A stretch of 64,000 bases of DNA. Source: Acidimicrobiales bacterium. GTDB lineage: Bacteria > Actinomycetota > Acidimicrobiia > Acidimicrobiales > SZUA-35. The notes under the pieces were generated by a model that worked only from the letters and a program-made list of their open reading frames with translations, was not told where the DNA came from and searched no databases. The position numbers and the translations under genes are program-made. Of the stretch, positions 16,583 through 24,608 are shown in pieces. How positions within the stretch are numbered: the first letter of the stretch is position 1; every line of letters begins with the position of its first letter. The stretch covers positions 120,760 through 184,759 of the forward strand of contig JANQPB010000043.1 of assembly GCA_028285495.1 (NCBI GenBank), given 5' to 3'.

Positions 16583-17782
16583 TCATCCCGCCGGACGGAA
16601 CACGTGGACTCCCCACCAGCCGGTCTCGTCGTGCCACATCCCGACGCCGACGACCGACCACTCGGGGTTCGTCATGTTCCGGTAGTGGCCCGGCGAGTCG
16701 ACCCACATCTGGTGGAACTGGCCTGCGGCCTGCGTCGGGGTCATGGTCCGGTCGGAGTACCACACGATGTTCTCGAACCACCGGGGAGGATCGGAGTGGC
16801 GGAAGCCGGTCTCCCGCATCTCCCTCGACCAGGCCCGGGCGAAGGCGTGCATCTCGTCGTCGATCGGCCTCACCGGCTGCAGCCCGAGCCCGGTGCGGAG
16901 ATCGTTGAGCAGGCGGAGCGACTCGGCCTCCGCCTCGGCCAGCGGGTCGGTCCGGCCGGTGCCGGCGTCGCCGCCGGCCGAGGTCGAGACGATCCAGAAC
17001 GGCGCGGCGACGCCGGCGTCGTGGTCGTAGGTGATCGGTGCGGACGGATCCGGGCTCAGCGGCGCGACGACGGCGTGGTCGGCGAAGCCGCCCGGTGGGA
17101 TCGACGGACCGTGGGCGAACGGGATCCCGTCCGAGTGGGCGGCGTGGGCGACCGCATCGTCGTTGTGGATGCGCAGCGTCTGGCCGACGGTCACCCGGAC
17201 CGGGTCGTCGAACCGGTTCCAGGCGCTGCGGCCCGTGCCGGGCGGGATCCGGAACTCGACGAGCCCGTCTGCAACCGGGGCCGTGGCGACGGTCGTCGGC
17301 GGCGCGGTCGATTGCGGTCGGGTGGCGGCGGTCGTGGCCGGGCCCGTGGTGGTCGGGGCCGTCGTCGACGTCGGCGGCGGTGCGGTCGTCGACGTGGTCG
17401 TGATCGCCCCGCCGGCAACGGACACGGTCGGCTGCGAGTCACCCGACGGCGCCGCCACGGTCGACGGCGACGACGACGGTGGTGGTGGTGGCGGCGGGGT
17501 CGGTGGCACGGGCGAGATCGACGAGGACGGCGTGGCCACGATCGCCTCGGCGTCACCGGCCTGGCCAGTCGGTGGCCCGAGATCGAGCACCGGGGCCGAC
17601 GGTGTGGTGGCGTCGGTGGGCGCCAGCTCGGCCTCGACCCCGGCCGCGCTCGGCGGTGCCGGATCCGATCGGGGCGCGCTGCAGGCGGAGCCGGCGGCCA
17701 GCAGGAGCACACCGAGCACCGGGCCGAGCGCCCGGGCGCGTGGACGACGGACGAGCGGCCCGTTCGATGGCGACGTCGTCAT
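16583..17782 (-). CDS. Lipoprotein with cupredoxin-like and CAP (SCP/PR-1) domains
   Basis: Secreted protein of 399 residues with lipobox AAGSAC. A long Pro/Thr/Ser linker (about residues 45-175) is followed by a cupredoxin-like segment (VRVTVGQTLRIHNDD, then HAAHSDGIPFAHGP) and a C-terminal CAP domain: LLNDLRTGLGLQPVRP, FARAWSREMRETGFRHS, FENIVWYSD, FHQMWVDSPGHYRNMT and VGVGMWHDETGWWGVHVF. The CAP histidines and glutamate are present. ATG 17782 starts 2 bases after the stop of the CxxCH gene, so it is the last gene of the sigma-factor operon. The combination suggests a cell-surface protein; activity is unknown. Confidence 0.75.
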   Translation of the reverse strand: MTTSPSNGPLVRRPRARALGPVLGVLLLAAGSACSAPRSDPAPPSAAGVEAELAPTDATTPSAPVLDLGPPTGQAGDAEAIVATPSSSISPVPPTPPPPPPPSSSPSTVAAPSGDSQPTVSVAGGAITTTSTTAPPPTSTTAPTTTGPATTAATRPQSTAPPTTVATAPVADGLVEFRIPPGTGRSAWNRFDDPVRVTVGQTLRIHNDDAVAHAAHSDGIPFAHGPSIPPGGFADHAVVAPLSPDPSAPITYDHDAGVAAPFWIVSTSAGGDAGTGRTDPLAEAEAESLRLLNDLRTGLGLQPVRPIDDEMHAFARAWSREMRETGFRHSDPPRWFENIVWYSDRTMTPTQAAGQFHQMWVDSPGHYRNMTNPEWSVVGVGMWHDETGWWGVHVFRPAG

Positions 17783-17784
17783 GG

Positions 17785-19548
17785 TCACGCCCCCTGGCTC
17801 TCGAGATGGGCGCACACCTGCGACACGAAGCCACCACGGAGGTTCTGGGGTCGGAAGTCGATCTCGTCGATGCCGTTGATCCGCAGGAAGTCGGCCCTGG
17901 CTGCGCCCAGCACGTCGAACCAGGCGTACGACAGCTCGCCGAAGAGCGGGCCGGACTCGACGATCGCCCGCAGCGTGGGGTCCCGCTCGGCGGCCAGGTC
18001 GAGCGTCCGGAAGGCCACCGAGTCGTCGAGGCCGGTCGAACCCTGGTTCCAGTCGTACTCGTTCCGCTGGTCGGTCGTGGCCTCGAACACCGGCGACTCG
18101 AGCTGGAAGTCGTTGGTGCCGTCGATGCCGAACCGGTTGTAGAGGGCGTCGCGCTGTGCCGGGTCAGAGCGACCGTCGCAGCGCCACTGCATGGCCAGCA
18201 GCTGATGGCCGTCGCGCTCCCAGTTCGGATGGGCGAGCAGGCGGCGGGCCAGGCCGTCGGCCACGGCTGCATTCAGCTCGAAGTTGAACGACGTGTTGGC
18301 GTAGCCGTACTCACGGCTCGGCAGGTACAGCTGGCCGTTGTTCCGGATCGAGTGGTCCGACGGGAACACGAGGTGGTGGAACCGGTCGATCGGGTCGGTC
18401 TTGAGCCGCATGAGGCTGGCCACCTGCCCGCCGGTGAGGCGCTCGTCGTCGCCGGCGAAGGCGCCGGTCCAGTCGGGGTACTCACCCCAGATCGGACGCT
18501 GCGGCGAGCCGTGGCAGCCGGCGCAGCCCTGCGTCGCCGTGTCGTGGAGGAACGCCCCCCGGAAGTCGAGCTGCGAGAACCGCCACAGGCCGGTCGACTC
18601 GTCGAGCTCGGCCAGCTCCACCACCTCCCGGAGCGGGTCGGATGGGTGCGACGACACCCCGATGAGTAGGCGGGCGTCCGGCCCGTACATGATCAGCCGG
18701 GGGTACTCCGTCGAGGCGAGGTGGCGCGACCGCGAGTCCTCCATCAGGGTGAACGACTCGCCCATGAACGGGGGCAGGATCGACAGGAAGTCGGCGACGT
18801 TGGTGATGTCGTTGCGCTCGACCAGGCCGACGAGCTCGGCCGTCGTCAGCCGATCGGTCCGGGTGACCGGGAAGACCCGGGTCGGTCGGCTCGGCGGGGC
18901 CGGCGGGCCGGGGCCTGCCCCCGGCGCCGAGCCCGAGCCCGATCCCGACGCCGGGGCCGAGCCCGAGCCCGATGGGCCGGTGGCCGGCGGGGCATCGGCT
19001 GCCGGGCCACCGACGGCCGGTTCGGTTCCATCCGTCGCCGGCGCCGCCTCCTCGGCTGGTTGGCCGGCGTCGGAGGGTTGGCCGGTCGGCGGTGGCTCGT
19101 CCGGCGCCGCCGTCCCGTCTGCTGCTTCGGCCTCCGTCGATCGTTCGCCGGTGGCGTCGATCTCGAGCACCGACGGCGGCTCGGTCGGTTCAGCGCCGAC
19201 CGCCTCGACGGCGGCCAGCATCGACGGGGAGGGATCGCCGGCGACGACGGAGGCATCGTCGTCGCCGGCGAGAGCGGGGTCATCGCTCCGACTGGCCGGG
19301 CTGGCGTACCAGGCGACGGCGACCAGCGCCGAGCAGGCGACCAGGGCCAGCGGCGCCGCCCACCGGTACCGCAGCAACAGCTCGGACGCCTGCGGCCCGG
19401 GTCCGGCCAGACCGGGCTCGCCGGAGGCCGGCCCGTCCCCGCCGCCGACGAACGGCGGCGGCGAGTCGGGCAGGATGCCCGTGTCTGGCAGGGTGGCGGG
19501 CGCCGGGTCGGCGGCGCCGGTGCCGGCGGTGCTGGTCGGGAGGTCCAT
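17785..19548 (-). CDS. Membrane-anchored protein with a single CxxCH haem-binding motif
   Basis: Protein of 587 residues. A cytoplasmic Pro/Gly-rich N-terminus is followed by one membrane segment (WAAPLALVACSALVAVAWYA, about residues 63-83), an extracytoplasmic Ala/Pro/Ser linker to about 230, then a folded domain. That domain holds TQGCAGCHGSPQRPIWGEYP, where CAGCH is a c-type haem attachment motif. The RPIWGEY-type sequence after CxxCH recurs in exported cytochrome-like proteins of unknown role. Axial Met is not assignable. ATG 19548 has GGAAGGA upstream. It lies between two other exported proteins in an operon headed by an ECF sigma factor; electron transfer or copper/haem sensing is inferred. 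Confidence 0.65.
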   Translation of the reverse strand: MDLPTSTAGTGAADPAPATLPDTGILPDSPPPFVGGGDGPASGEPGLAGPGPQASELLLRYRWAAPLALVACSALVAVAWYASPASRSDDPALAGDDDASVVAGDPSPSMLAAVEAVGAEPTEPPSVLEIDATGERSTEAEAADGTAAPDEPPPTGQPSDAGQPAEEAAPATDGTEPAVGGPAADAPPATGPSGSGSAPASGSGSGSAPGAGPGPPAPPSRPTRVFPVTRTDRLTTAELVGLVERNDITNVADFLSILPPFMGESFTLMEDSRSRHLASTEYPRLIMYGPDARLLIGVSSHPSDPLREVVELAELDESTGLWRFSQLDFRGAFLHDTATQGCAGCHGSPQRPIWGEYPDWTGAFAGDDERLTGGQVASLMRLKTDPIDRFHHLVFPSDHSIRNNGQLYLPSREYGYANTSFNFELNAAVADGLARRLLAHPNWERDGHQLLAMQWRCDGRSDPAQRDALYNRFGIDGTNDFQLESPVFEATTDQRNEYDWNQGSTGLDDSVAFRTLDLAAERDPTLRAIVESGPLFGELSYAWFDVLGAARADFLRINGIDEIDFRPQNLRGGFVSQVCAHLESQGA

Positions 19549-19664
19549 GGACGTCCTTCCTTGGTGTGCTCGGGGTCGGTCCGGCGTGGTCATGGGCGCG
19601 GGAGATCAGGCCCGCGCCCGCGGGTCGGCCACGCCGGGCGACCGGTTCGGTGCTCGCGCTCGTG

Positions 19665-21260
19665 TCAGTTCGGGGGGTGGATGCCGAGGTCGTCGGCGAT
19701 CGTGAACGATCGGATCGGGTCGGGCCGGTAGCTGGCCGCGGCGTTGATCGGGGTCGTGCCGACGTGCTGGCGGATCGAGCCGGGGAAGGGCTCCCGGCTC
19801 CAGATCTCGCCGTTGGCGTCGGTGTGCCAGTCGGTCCGCCCCGCCAGGTTGTCGAGCCGGATGTCGCCCATGAAGACGCTCCTGGCGGTGCCGTCGAACG
19901 GTGAGGCCGGGTGGTCCCAGGCGATGCGGGTGTCGGGGTTGGCGGCCAGCATCGGTCCGCAGAGCTCGTCGTCGCGGACCCGCCGGTCGCCGGTCAGGTA
20001 GCAGAGGTCGACGGTGTAGGCGATGGCCTCGCCGTCCCAGTAGCGGGCGGGGAGGTCGACGAAGAGCTGCAGCTGGACGAAGAACCGGCCGAAGTCGGGG
20101 GAGTCGACCGACTGGTAGAGCGTCCACCGCTCGTCGAGCGGGAACCAGTCGGTCCGCCCACCCTCGGGCACCAGGACCCGGTCCTCGAAGCAGGGTGCGG
20201 CGGCGACCTCCCGGCCGTCGATGCGATCGCCGGCGCCGTCGTCACCCGGTCCGACGACGACGGTCGGGCCTCGGCCCTGGTCGCAGTGGAGTGCGAACTC
20301 GCCCCGATGGCCGAAGCGGTGCAGGGCCCGGTAGATCAGCTCGGCACCGTTCTCACACCGGGCGTGGAGGAAGACCTCGTGCTCGTTGTTGGCGAGCGCA
20401 GCGTCCGAGTGGCTGTCGAGGTGGACCTTGTAGGCGACGTCGCAGATCTGGTCGTGGTCGTCGACCGAGCTGCCGTCCTCGTAGTAGCCGCCGTCGTCGT
20501 ACCACTCGATCTTGTGACCGACGTGGCTCTCGGGCCTCGGGCTCCCACCGGCGGCGATGACCTGCTCGTTGACGTAGCCGAACGGGAACGGGATGTCGGC
20601 CAGGTCGGAGCCGGCCGGGTCCCGCCCGTGCTCGTGGCCGAAGGTGCAGCCGGTGGCCGGGTCGATCGGCGGGTGGTAGGTCGGGTAGACCTTGCCGTCC
20701 GGCCCGTAGACCCAGTACCGATCGTGGATCTCCTTCGAGCAGGTGTCGTGGGGGCCCGGTTCCCAGATCCCGTAGGCCTGCGACAGCACCGCATCGGGCG
20801 GCGGTAGCTCGGTGCCGGGCGGCGGCGACACGGGGCTGCCGTCGGCGTTGCGGGGGCCAGAGGGACCGGGGTCGGCGCCGGGCGATGCGCCGACCCCGGG
20901 TCCGCTCTCCGCCTCGGCCGGATCTGGCACCGAGGTCTCCGATGGCCCGACCTCGACGACGGAGGTGGGCGGACCGTCGTCGGTCCCACCGTCCCCGTCG
21001 TCGACGGGGGCTCCGTCGAACGCATCACCGTCCGCCCCGCCGTCGGCGGCGCCGACGTCGGCCCGCAGCGGCGTTCCGCCCCCGCTCTGGGAGGCGAGGT
21101 AGGCGCCGCCGGCGACCACGACGAGCAGCCCGGCGGCGAGGGCCAGGGCCCGCGGCGTCGCCCGGCGGGGGCGTCGGCCGGCGGCCGGCGGTTGCTCCTT
21201 GAGGAAGGCGTAGTGGGCTCGGAGGCGGTCCTCCATGCTCGGGTCCCGTGCCGGGGTCAC
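19665..21260 (-). CDS. Membrane-anchored extracytoplasmic protein, partner of an ECF sigma factor
   Basis: Protein of 531 residues. The first 30 or so residues are cytoplasmic (MEDRLRAHYAFLKEQPP), one membrane segment follows (ALALAAGLLVVVAGGAYLA, about 37-56), then an acidic linker, then a His/Cys-rich domain with CTFGHEHGRDP, ESHVGHKIEWYDD, KVHLDSHSDA and HEVFLHARCENG. The density of histidines suggests metal binding, though I cannot name the family. GTG 21260 overlaps the sigma gene stop, as anti-sigma genes often do; the short cytoplasmic N-terminus may hold the sigma-binding part. It precedes the CxxCH protein. Function inferred only from context. Confidence 0.6.
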   Translation of the reverse strand: MTPARDPSMEDRLRAHYAFLKEQPPAAGRRPRRATPRALALAAGLLVVVAGGAYLASQSGGGTPLRADVGAADGGADGDAFDGAPVDDGDGGTDDGPPTSVVEVGPSETSVPDPAEAESGPGVGASPGADPGPSGPRNADGSPVSPPPGTELPPPDAVLSQAYGIWEPGPHDTCSKEIHDRYWVYGPDGKVYPTYHPPIDPATGCTFGHEHGRDPAGSDLADIPFPFGYVNEQVIAAGGSPRPESHVGHKIEWYDDGGYYEDGSSVDDHDQICDVAYKVHLDSHSDAALANNEHEVFLHARCENGAELIYRALHRFGHRGEFALHCDQGRGPTVVVGPGDDGAGDRIDGREVAAAPCFEDRVLVPEGGRTDWFPLDERWTLYQSVDSPDFGRFFVQLQLFVDLPARYWDGEAIAYTVDLCYLTGDRRVRDDELCGPMLAANPDTRIAWDHPASPFDGTARSVFMGDIRLDNLAGRTDWHTDANGEIWSREPFPGSIRQHVGTTPINAAASYRPDPIRSFTIADDLGIHPPN

Positions 21261-21721
21261 GTCGTCTCTCCGAGCAGGTCGCCGAGCCGGTCGAGGGCGC
21301 GGGCCAGGTAGGAGCGGACGGTGCTCTCGGTCACCTCGAGGTGCTCGGCGATGGCGGCGATCGTCAGGTCGTGACCGAACCGCAGGGCCAGGATCGTCTG
21401 CTGGCGCTGCGGGAGCTCGGCGATGGCCCGAGCGAGGTCGGGGTCGGGGTACCGGTCGTAGTGGTCGCGACCGACCGGCAGCCGGAACGGCCGTCGCCGG
21501 CGGCGGGCGACGCTGCGTTGGACAACTCGGACGAGGTAGCCGCGGGCGTTCTCCACCGGCGGCGGGCGCCGCTGTCGCGAGATCAGCGCGGCAAACGCCT
21601 CCTGGACGGCGTCCTCGGCCCGGTCGACGTCGAGCATCCGGGCATACGACAGCAGCCAGGCGTGGAACTCGCCCGACAGGGCCGGAGGGTCGTCTGACCG
21701 CGTCTGCGGATGATCGGACAT
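21257..21721 (-). CDS. ECF (sigma-70 family) RNA polymerase sigma factor
   Basis: Small sigma factor of 154 residues. Region 2 is short but present (HAWLLSYARMLDVDRAEDAV, QEAFAALISRQ) and region 4 is clear (AIAELPQRQQTILALRFGHD, LTIAAIAEHLEVTESTVRSY). ATG 21721 is the first start in frame; the ribosome binding site is weak. It is the first gene of a four-gene minus-strand operon with overlapping or nearly touching junctions to three exported proteins, which it probably controls. The reading frame upstream of 21721 is antisense noise. Confidence 0.85.
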   Translation of the reverse strand: MSDHPQTRSDDPPALSGEFHAWLLSYARMLDVDRAEDAVQEAFAALISRQRRPPPVENARGYLVRVVQRSVARRRRRPFRLPVGRDHYDRYPDPDLARAIAELPQRQQTILALRFGHDLTIAAIAEHLEVTESTVRSYLARALDRLGDLLGETT

Positions 21722-21778
21722 GAACGAGGGGGGCTCAGCCAAGGGTGCGGAAGCCACGTCGGCCTCGGCGAACAACTT

Positions 21779-21815
21779 CACGGTTTGTATGTGCGCCGGA
21801 AGGCCCAAAACCGTG
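21779..21815. promoter_or_regulatory. Inverted repeat upstream of ECF sigma operon
   Basis: CACGGTTT (21779-21786) and AAACCGTG (21808-21815) are perfect 8-bp arms 21 bases apart in a locally AT-richer stretch between the response regulator stop and the sigma factor start, both on the minus strand. It could be an operator for the sigma operon or a stem ending the two-component transcript; there is no U-tract. Confidence 0.35.
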
Positions 21816-21891
21816 GCATCGATCGAAGAAAAAGTCAGGCCGATCGTCGATGGGCCGCTTGGCGGCGCCCGACGGGGGCACCGGGCCACAC

Positions 21892-22548
21892 TCAGCGGTC
21901 GAGCGGCTGGGGGGTGATCGTCGTGTGCTGGTAGGCCCAGATGACGAGCTTGACCCGGTTGTCGGCCCCGGTCTTCTGCATCAGCGTGCGGATGTGGCCC
22001 TTGGCCGTCGACAGCGACATCTGGTGGTTGCGGGCGATCTCGTCGTTGGTCTGGCCCGAGCAGACGGCCCGGAGGACCTCCTGCTCGCGGGGCGTGAACC
22101 GGTCGAGCGCGGTCGACTGGCGGGGCCGCTCGAGGTAGGTGTCGATCAGCCGGTTGGTCAGCGCCGGGCTGATCAGCGTCTCGCCGGTGGCGGCGGCGTG
22201 GATGGCCCCGGTCAGCACCGCGGCCGAGGCGTCCTTGAGCACGAACCCGGAGGCGCCGGCCTGGAGGGCCCGGAACAGGTACTCCTCGAGGTCGTAGGTG
22301 GTGACGATGACAATCGCCGGCGGGTCGGGGTCGGCGGCCAGGTGCTCGGTGACCTGGAGCCCCGACAGCTCCGGCATCCGCACGTCGAGGGTGCACACGT
22401 CGGGGCGCAGCTCCCTGGCCAGGTCGATGGCCTCCCGGCCGTCGGTGGCGACCCCGATCACCCGGAGCCCGGGGTCGGCGTCGATCATCTGCCGCAGCCC
22501 GGTCCTGACCATCTCCTGGTCATCGGCGATGAGCACGTCGATGGTCAC
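21892..22548 (-). CDS. NarL/FixJ-type response regulator (LuxR HTH)
   Basis: Response regulator of 218 residues. Receiver domain at 1-120: VLIADDQEMVRTGLRQM gives the acidic pair, LDVRMPELSG contains the phosphorylated Asp, VTTY the conserved Thr and FVLKD the conserved Lys. The C-terminal LuxR helix-turn-helix is at about 145-205 (FTPREQEVLRAVCSGQTNDE, MSLSTAKGHIRTLMQKTG). GTG 22548 starts 1 base after the stop of the histidine kinase gene, so the pair is co-translated. Divergence from the ABC exporter genes suggests that those are regulated. Confidence 0.93.
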   Translation of the reverse strand: MTIDVLIADDQEMVRTGLRQMIDADPGLRVIGVATDGREAIDLARELRPDVCTLDVRMPELSGLQVTEHLAADPDPPAIVIVTTYDLEEYLFRALQAGASGFVLKDASAAVLTGAIHAAATGETLISPALTNRLIDTYLERPRQSTALDRFTPREQEVLRAVCSGQTNDEIARNHQMSLSTAKGHIRTLMQKTGADNRVKLVIWAYQHTTITPQPLDR

Positions 22549-22549
22549 G

Positions 22550-23704
22550 TCAGCCGTCCCCCCGGTTGAGCGGCAGTCGGGCCGACACCAGCCACCCGCC
22601 CGTCGGGTTGGGCCCGGCCGACAGCTCGCCGCCGACCGATCGGGCCCGCTCGGTCATCGACCGGAGGCCGTGTCCCCTGGCCGGCTCGGGGACCGCCGGG
22701 GTGGCCCCGTCGTCGGTGACCGTCAGGTCGAGGTGGCGGTCGGTGCCGCTGGCCCGGACGGTGGCGGTGGTGGCACCGGTGGCGTGGCGGCTGACGTTGG
22801 TCAGGGCCTCGCGGGTGATCCAGTAGGCCACGGCCGAGGTGCTGACCGGGATCAGCTCGGGCTCGGCGTCGACGACGAGGTCGACCGCCAGGGCATCGGT
22901 GCTCAGCTCGGTGGCCAGCTGCTGCATGTCACCGAACCCGGGCAGCGGCCTGGCCTCGTCGTCCGGGGTGCGGAGGCCGGCCACCAGGTGCCGCATGTCG
23001 GCCAGGCCGGTCGAGGCGCTGCGCTTGATCGCGGTCAGCGCCTCGTCGAGCGCAGCCGGGTCGTCGAGCTGGCGGGCGGCCTCGGCCCGGACGGCGATGG
23101 CCGACATGTGGTGGGCGAACGAGTCGTGGATGTCGTTGGCCAGCCGGTTGCGCTCCTCGAGCTGCTCGGCCAGCTCCCGCTGCTCCTTGGCGTGGGTGTT
23201 CGATCGGATCAGCAGCCCGATGGCGATGACGGCGACCGTGGCCAGGGCATCGAAGCCGAGGAGGACCAGGCCGGGCTCGGTGATCGGGTTGGCGAGGCTG
23301 GCCAGCGGGACGACGGCCCCGCCGAGCACGAGGGCCACGACCACCGTCCTGGCTGACCCCCACCGGCCGGCGGTGTAGAGGACGGCGATGGCGGCGATGC
23401 CCTCGGTGAAGGTGATCTCGACCGGGCGGTCGGCGAGGCCGGCGGCGAGGTCGACGACGATCGAGGCCGCCGACACGATCAGCAGCGCCGCCAGCGGCTG
23501 GACCCGTCGCCACACGAACACGACGGCGGCCAGCAGCCCGACCGGCACGCTGACGCCGACGCCGGGCAGGTCGGCCAGGGCGCCCTCGACCACGGCGACG
23601 ACGGCCAGCGCGGCGCCGATGGCCCCGTCGACCCTCCTCGGGCGCGGGAGGCGGACCGCGTTCGCCGGCGTCATCAACGCCACCAGACGCTCGGTGAGGG
23701 CCAT
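22550..23704 (-). CDS. Two-component sensor histidine kinase (NarL-partner type)
   Basis: Membrane histidine kinase of 384 residues. The N-terminal half has five to six hydrophobic segments (AIGAALAVVAVVEGALA to ATVAVIAIGLLIRS, about residues 28-170) with little periplasmic exposure. The HisKA_3 box ERNRLANDIHDSFAHHMSAI carries the phospho-accepting His, and the HATPase domain shows REALTNVSRHA (N box) and GHGLRSMTERARSVGGEL (G boxes). A TACACT box at 23716-23711 ends 6 bases before ATG 23704, so the transcript is probably leaderless. Intramembrane sensing beside an ABC exporter suggests response to cell-envelope stress or antimicrobial peptides. Confidence 0.92.
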   Translation of the reverse strand: MALTERLVALMTPANAVRLPRPRRVDGAIGAALAVVAVVEGALADLPGVGVSVPVGLLAAVVFVWRRVQPLAALLIVSAASIVVDLAAGLADRPVEITFTEGIAAIAVLYTAGRWGSARTVVVALVLGGAVVPLASLANPITEPGLVLLGFDALATVAVIAIGLLIRSNTHAKEQRELAEQLEERNRLANDIHDSFAHHMSAIAVRAEAARQLDDPAALDEALTAIKRSASTGLADMRHLVAGLRTPDDEARPLPGFGDMQQLATELSTDALAVDLVVDAEPELIPVSTSAVAYWITREALTNVSRHATGATTATVRASGTDRHLDLTVTDDGATPAVPEPARGHGLRSMTERARSVGGELSAGPNPTGGWLVSARLPLNRGDG

Positions 23705-23854
23705 GGGTCGAGTGTACGACGGGCCCCGATGGCGGTCGCCCGGCCGTTCGGTCGTCCCGACCCGACCAAAAGTACGGGGCACATTCGCCCCAACGGGCGG
23801 TGTGGCGGCGGGGCGTGGTGGCGCAGTGTTGACCACGTACCGAGGAGGGTGTCG

Positions 23855-24604
23855 ATGACGACGATCGAGACGAACCGGGTGGTTGCGGCGGCGAGGGCCG
23901 ACGGCGCGACCAAGACCTATGGCGACGGCGACACGGCGGTCCATGCGCTCGCCGGCGTGACGGTCGACTTCCCGACCGGCCGGTTCACCGCCATCATGGG
24001 ACCGTCCGGTTCGGGCAAGAGCACGCTGATGCAGTGCGTCGCCGGCCTCGACCGCCTGACCTCGGGCTCGGTCTTCATCGGCGACACCGAGCTCGGCACC
24101 CTCGACAAGAACCAGCTGACGCTGCTCCGCCGGGACCGGCTCGGGTTCATCTTCCAGCAGTACAACCTCATCGCCACCCTGAAGGCGTCGGAGAACATCC
24201 TGCTGCCGCTCACGCTGGCCGGGGCCGAGCCGGACCGGGCCTGGTTCGACGAGGTGGTCCGCACGGTCGGCCTCGGCGACCGGCTCGACAACCTGCCGAG
24301 CCAGCTGTCCGGCGGCCAGCAGCAGCGGGTGGCGGTGGCCAGGGCCCTCGTGCCCCGGCCCGACATCGTGTTCGCCGACGAGCCGACCGGCGCCCTCGAC
24401 TCGAGGACGGGGAGCGAGATCCTCACGTTCATGCGGCGGGCGGTCGACGGGACCGGCCAGACGATCGTGATGGTCACCCACGACCCCCACGCCGCCTCGT
24501 ACGCCGACAACGTGTTGTTCCTGAGCGACGGTCGGATCACCGACGAGATGGCCGACCCGACGGCCGAGCGGGTGCTCGACCGGATGAAGCGGTTCGAGGC
24601 CTGA
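23855..24604 (+). CDS. ABC transporter ATP-binding protein (MacB/LolD type)
   Basis: Cytoplasmic ATPase of 249 residues that energises the adjacent FtsX-type permease. Walker A is GPSGSGKST (about residue 48), the Q-loop lies in FIFQQYNLIATL, the signature is LSGGQQQRVAVARAL, Walker B is DIVFADEPTGALD and the H-loop is VMVTHDPHAA. ATG 23855 has GAGGAGG seven bases upstream. The permease ATG follows 4 bases after its stop. It is divergent from the two-component genes, as in Bce-like and other envelope-stress modules. Confidence 0.93.
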   Translation: MTTIETNRVVAAARADGATKTYGDGDTAVHALAGVTVDFPTGRFTAIMGPSGSGKSTLMQCVAGLDRLTSGSVFIGDTELGTLDKNQLTLLRRDRLGFIFQQYNLIATLKASENILLPLTLAGAEPDRAWFDEVVRTVGLGDRLDNLPSQLSGGQQQRVAVARALVPRPDIVFADEPTGALDSRTGSEILTFMRRAVDGTGQTIVMVTHDPHAASYADNVLFLSDGRITDEMADPTAERVLDRMKRFEA

Positions 24605-24608
24605 TCCG

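Noticed and set aside
17300..17560. Repetitive GGT/GTCG-rich stretch as a possible DNA repeat element
   Set aside because: It encodes the Pro/Thr/Ser linker of the CAP lipoprotein and is explained by low-complexity protein sequence.
18890..19130. Repeated GCCCGAGCCCGA-like units
   Set aside because: They encode the Gly/Ser/Pro-Ala linker of the CxxCH protein.
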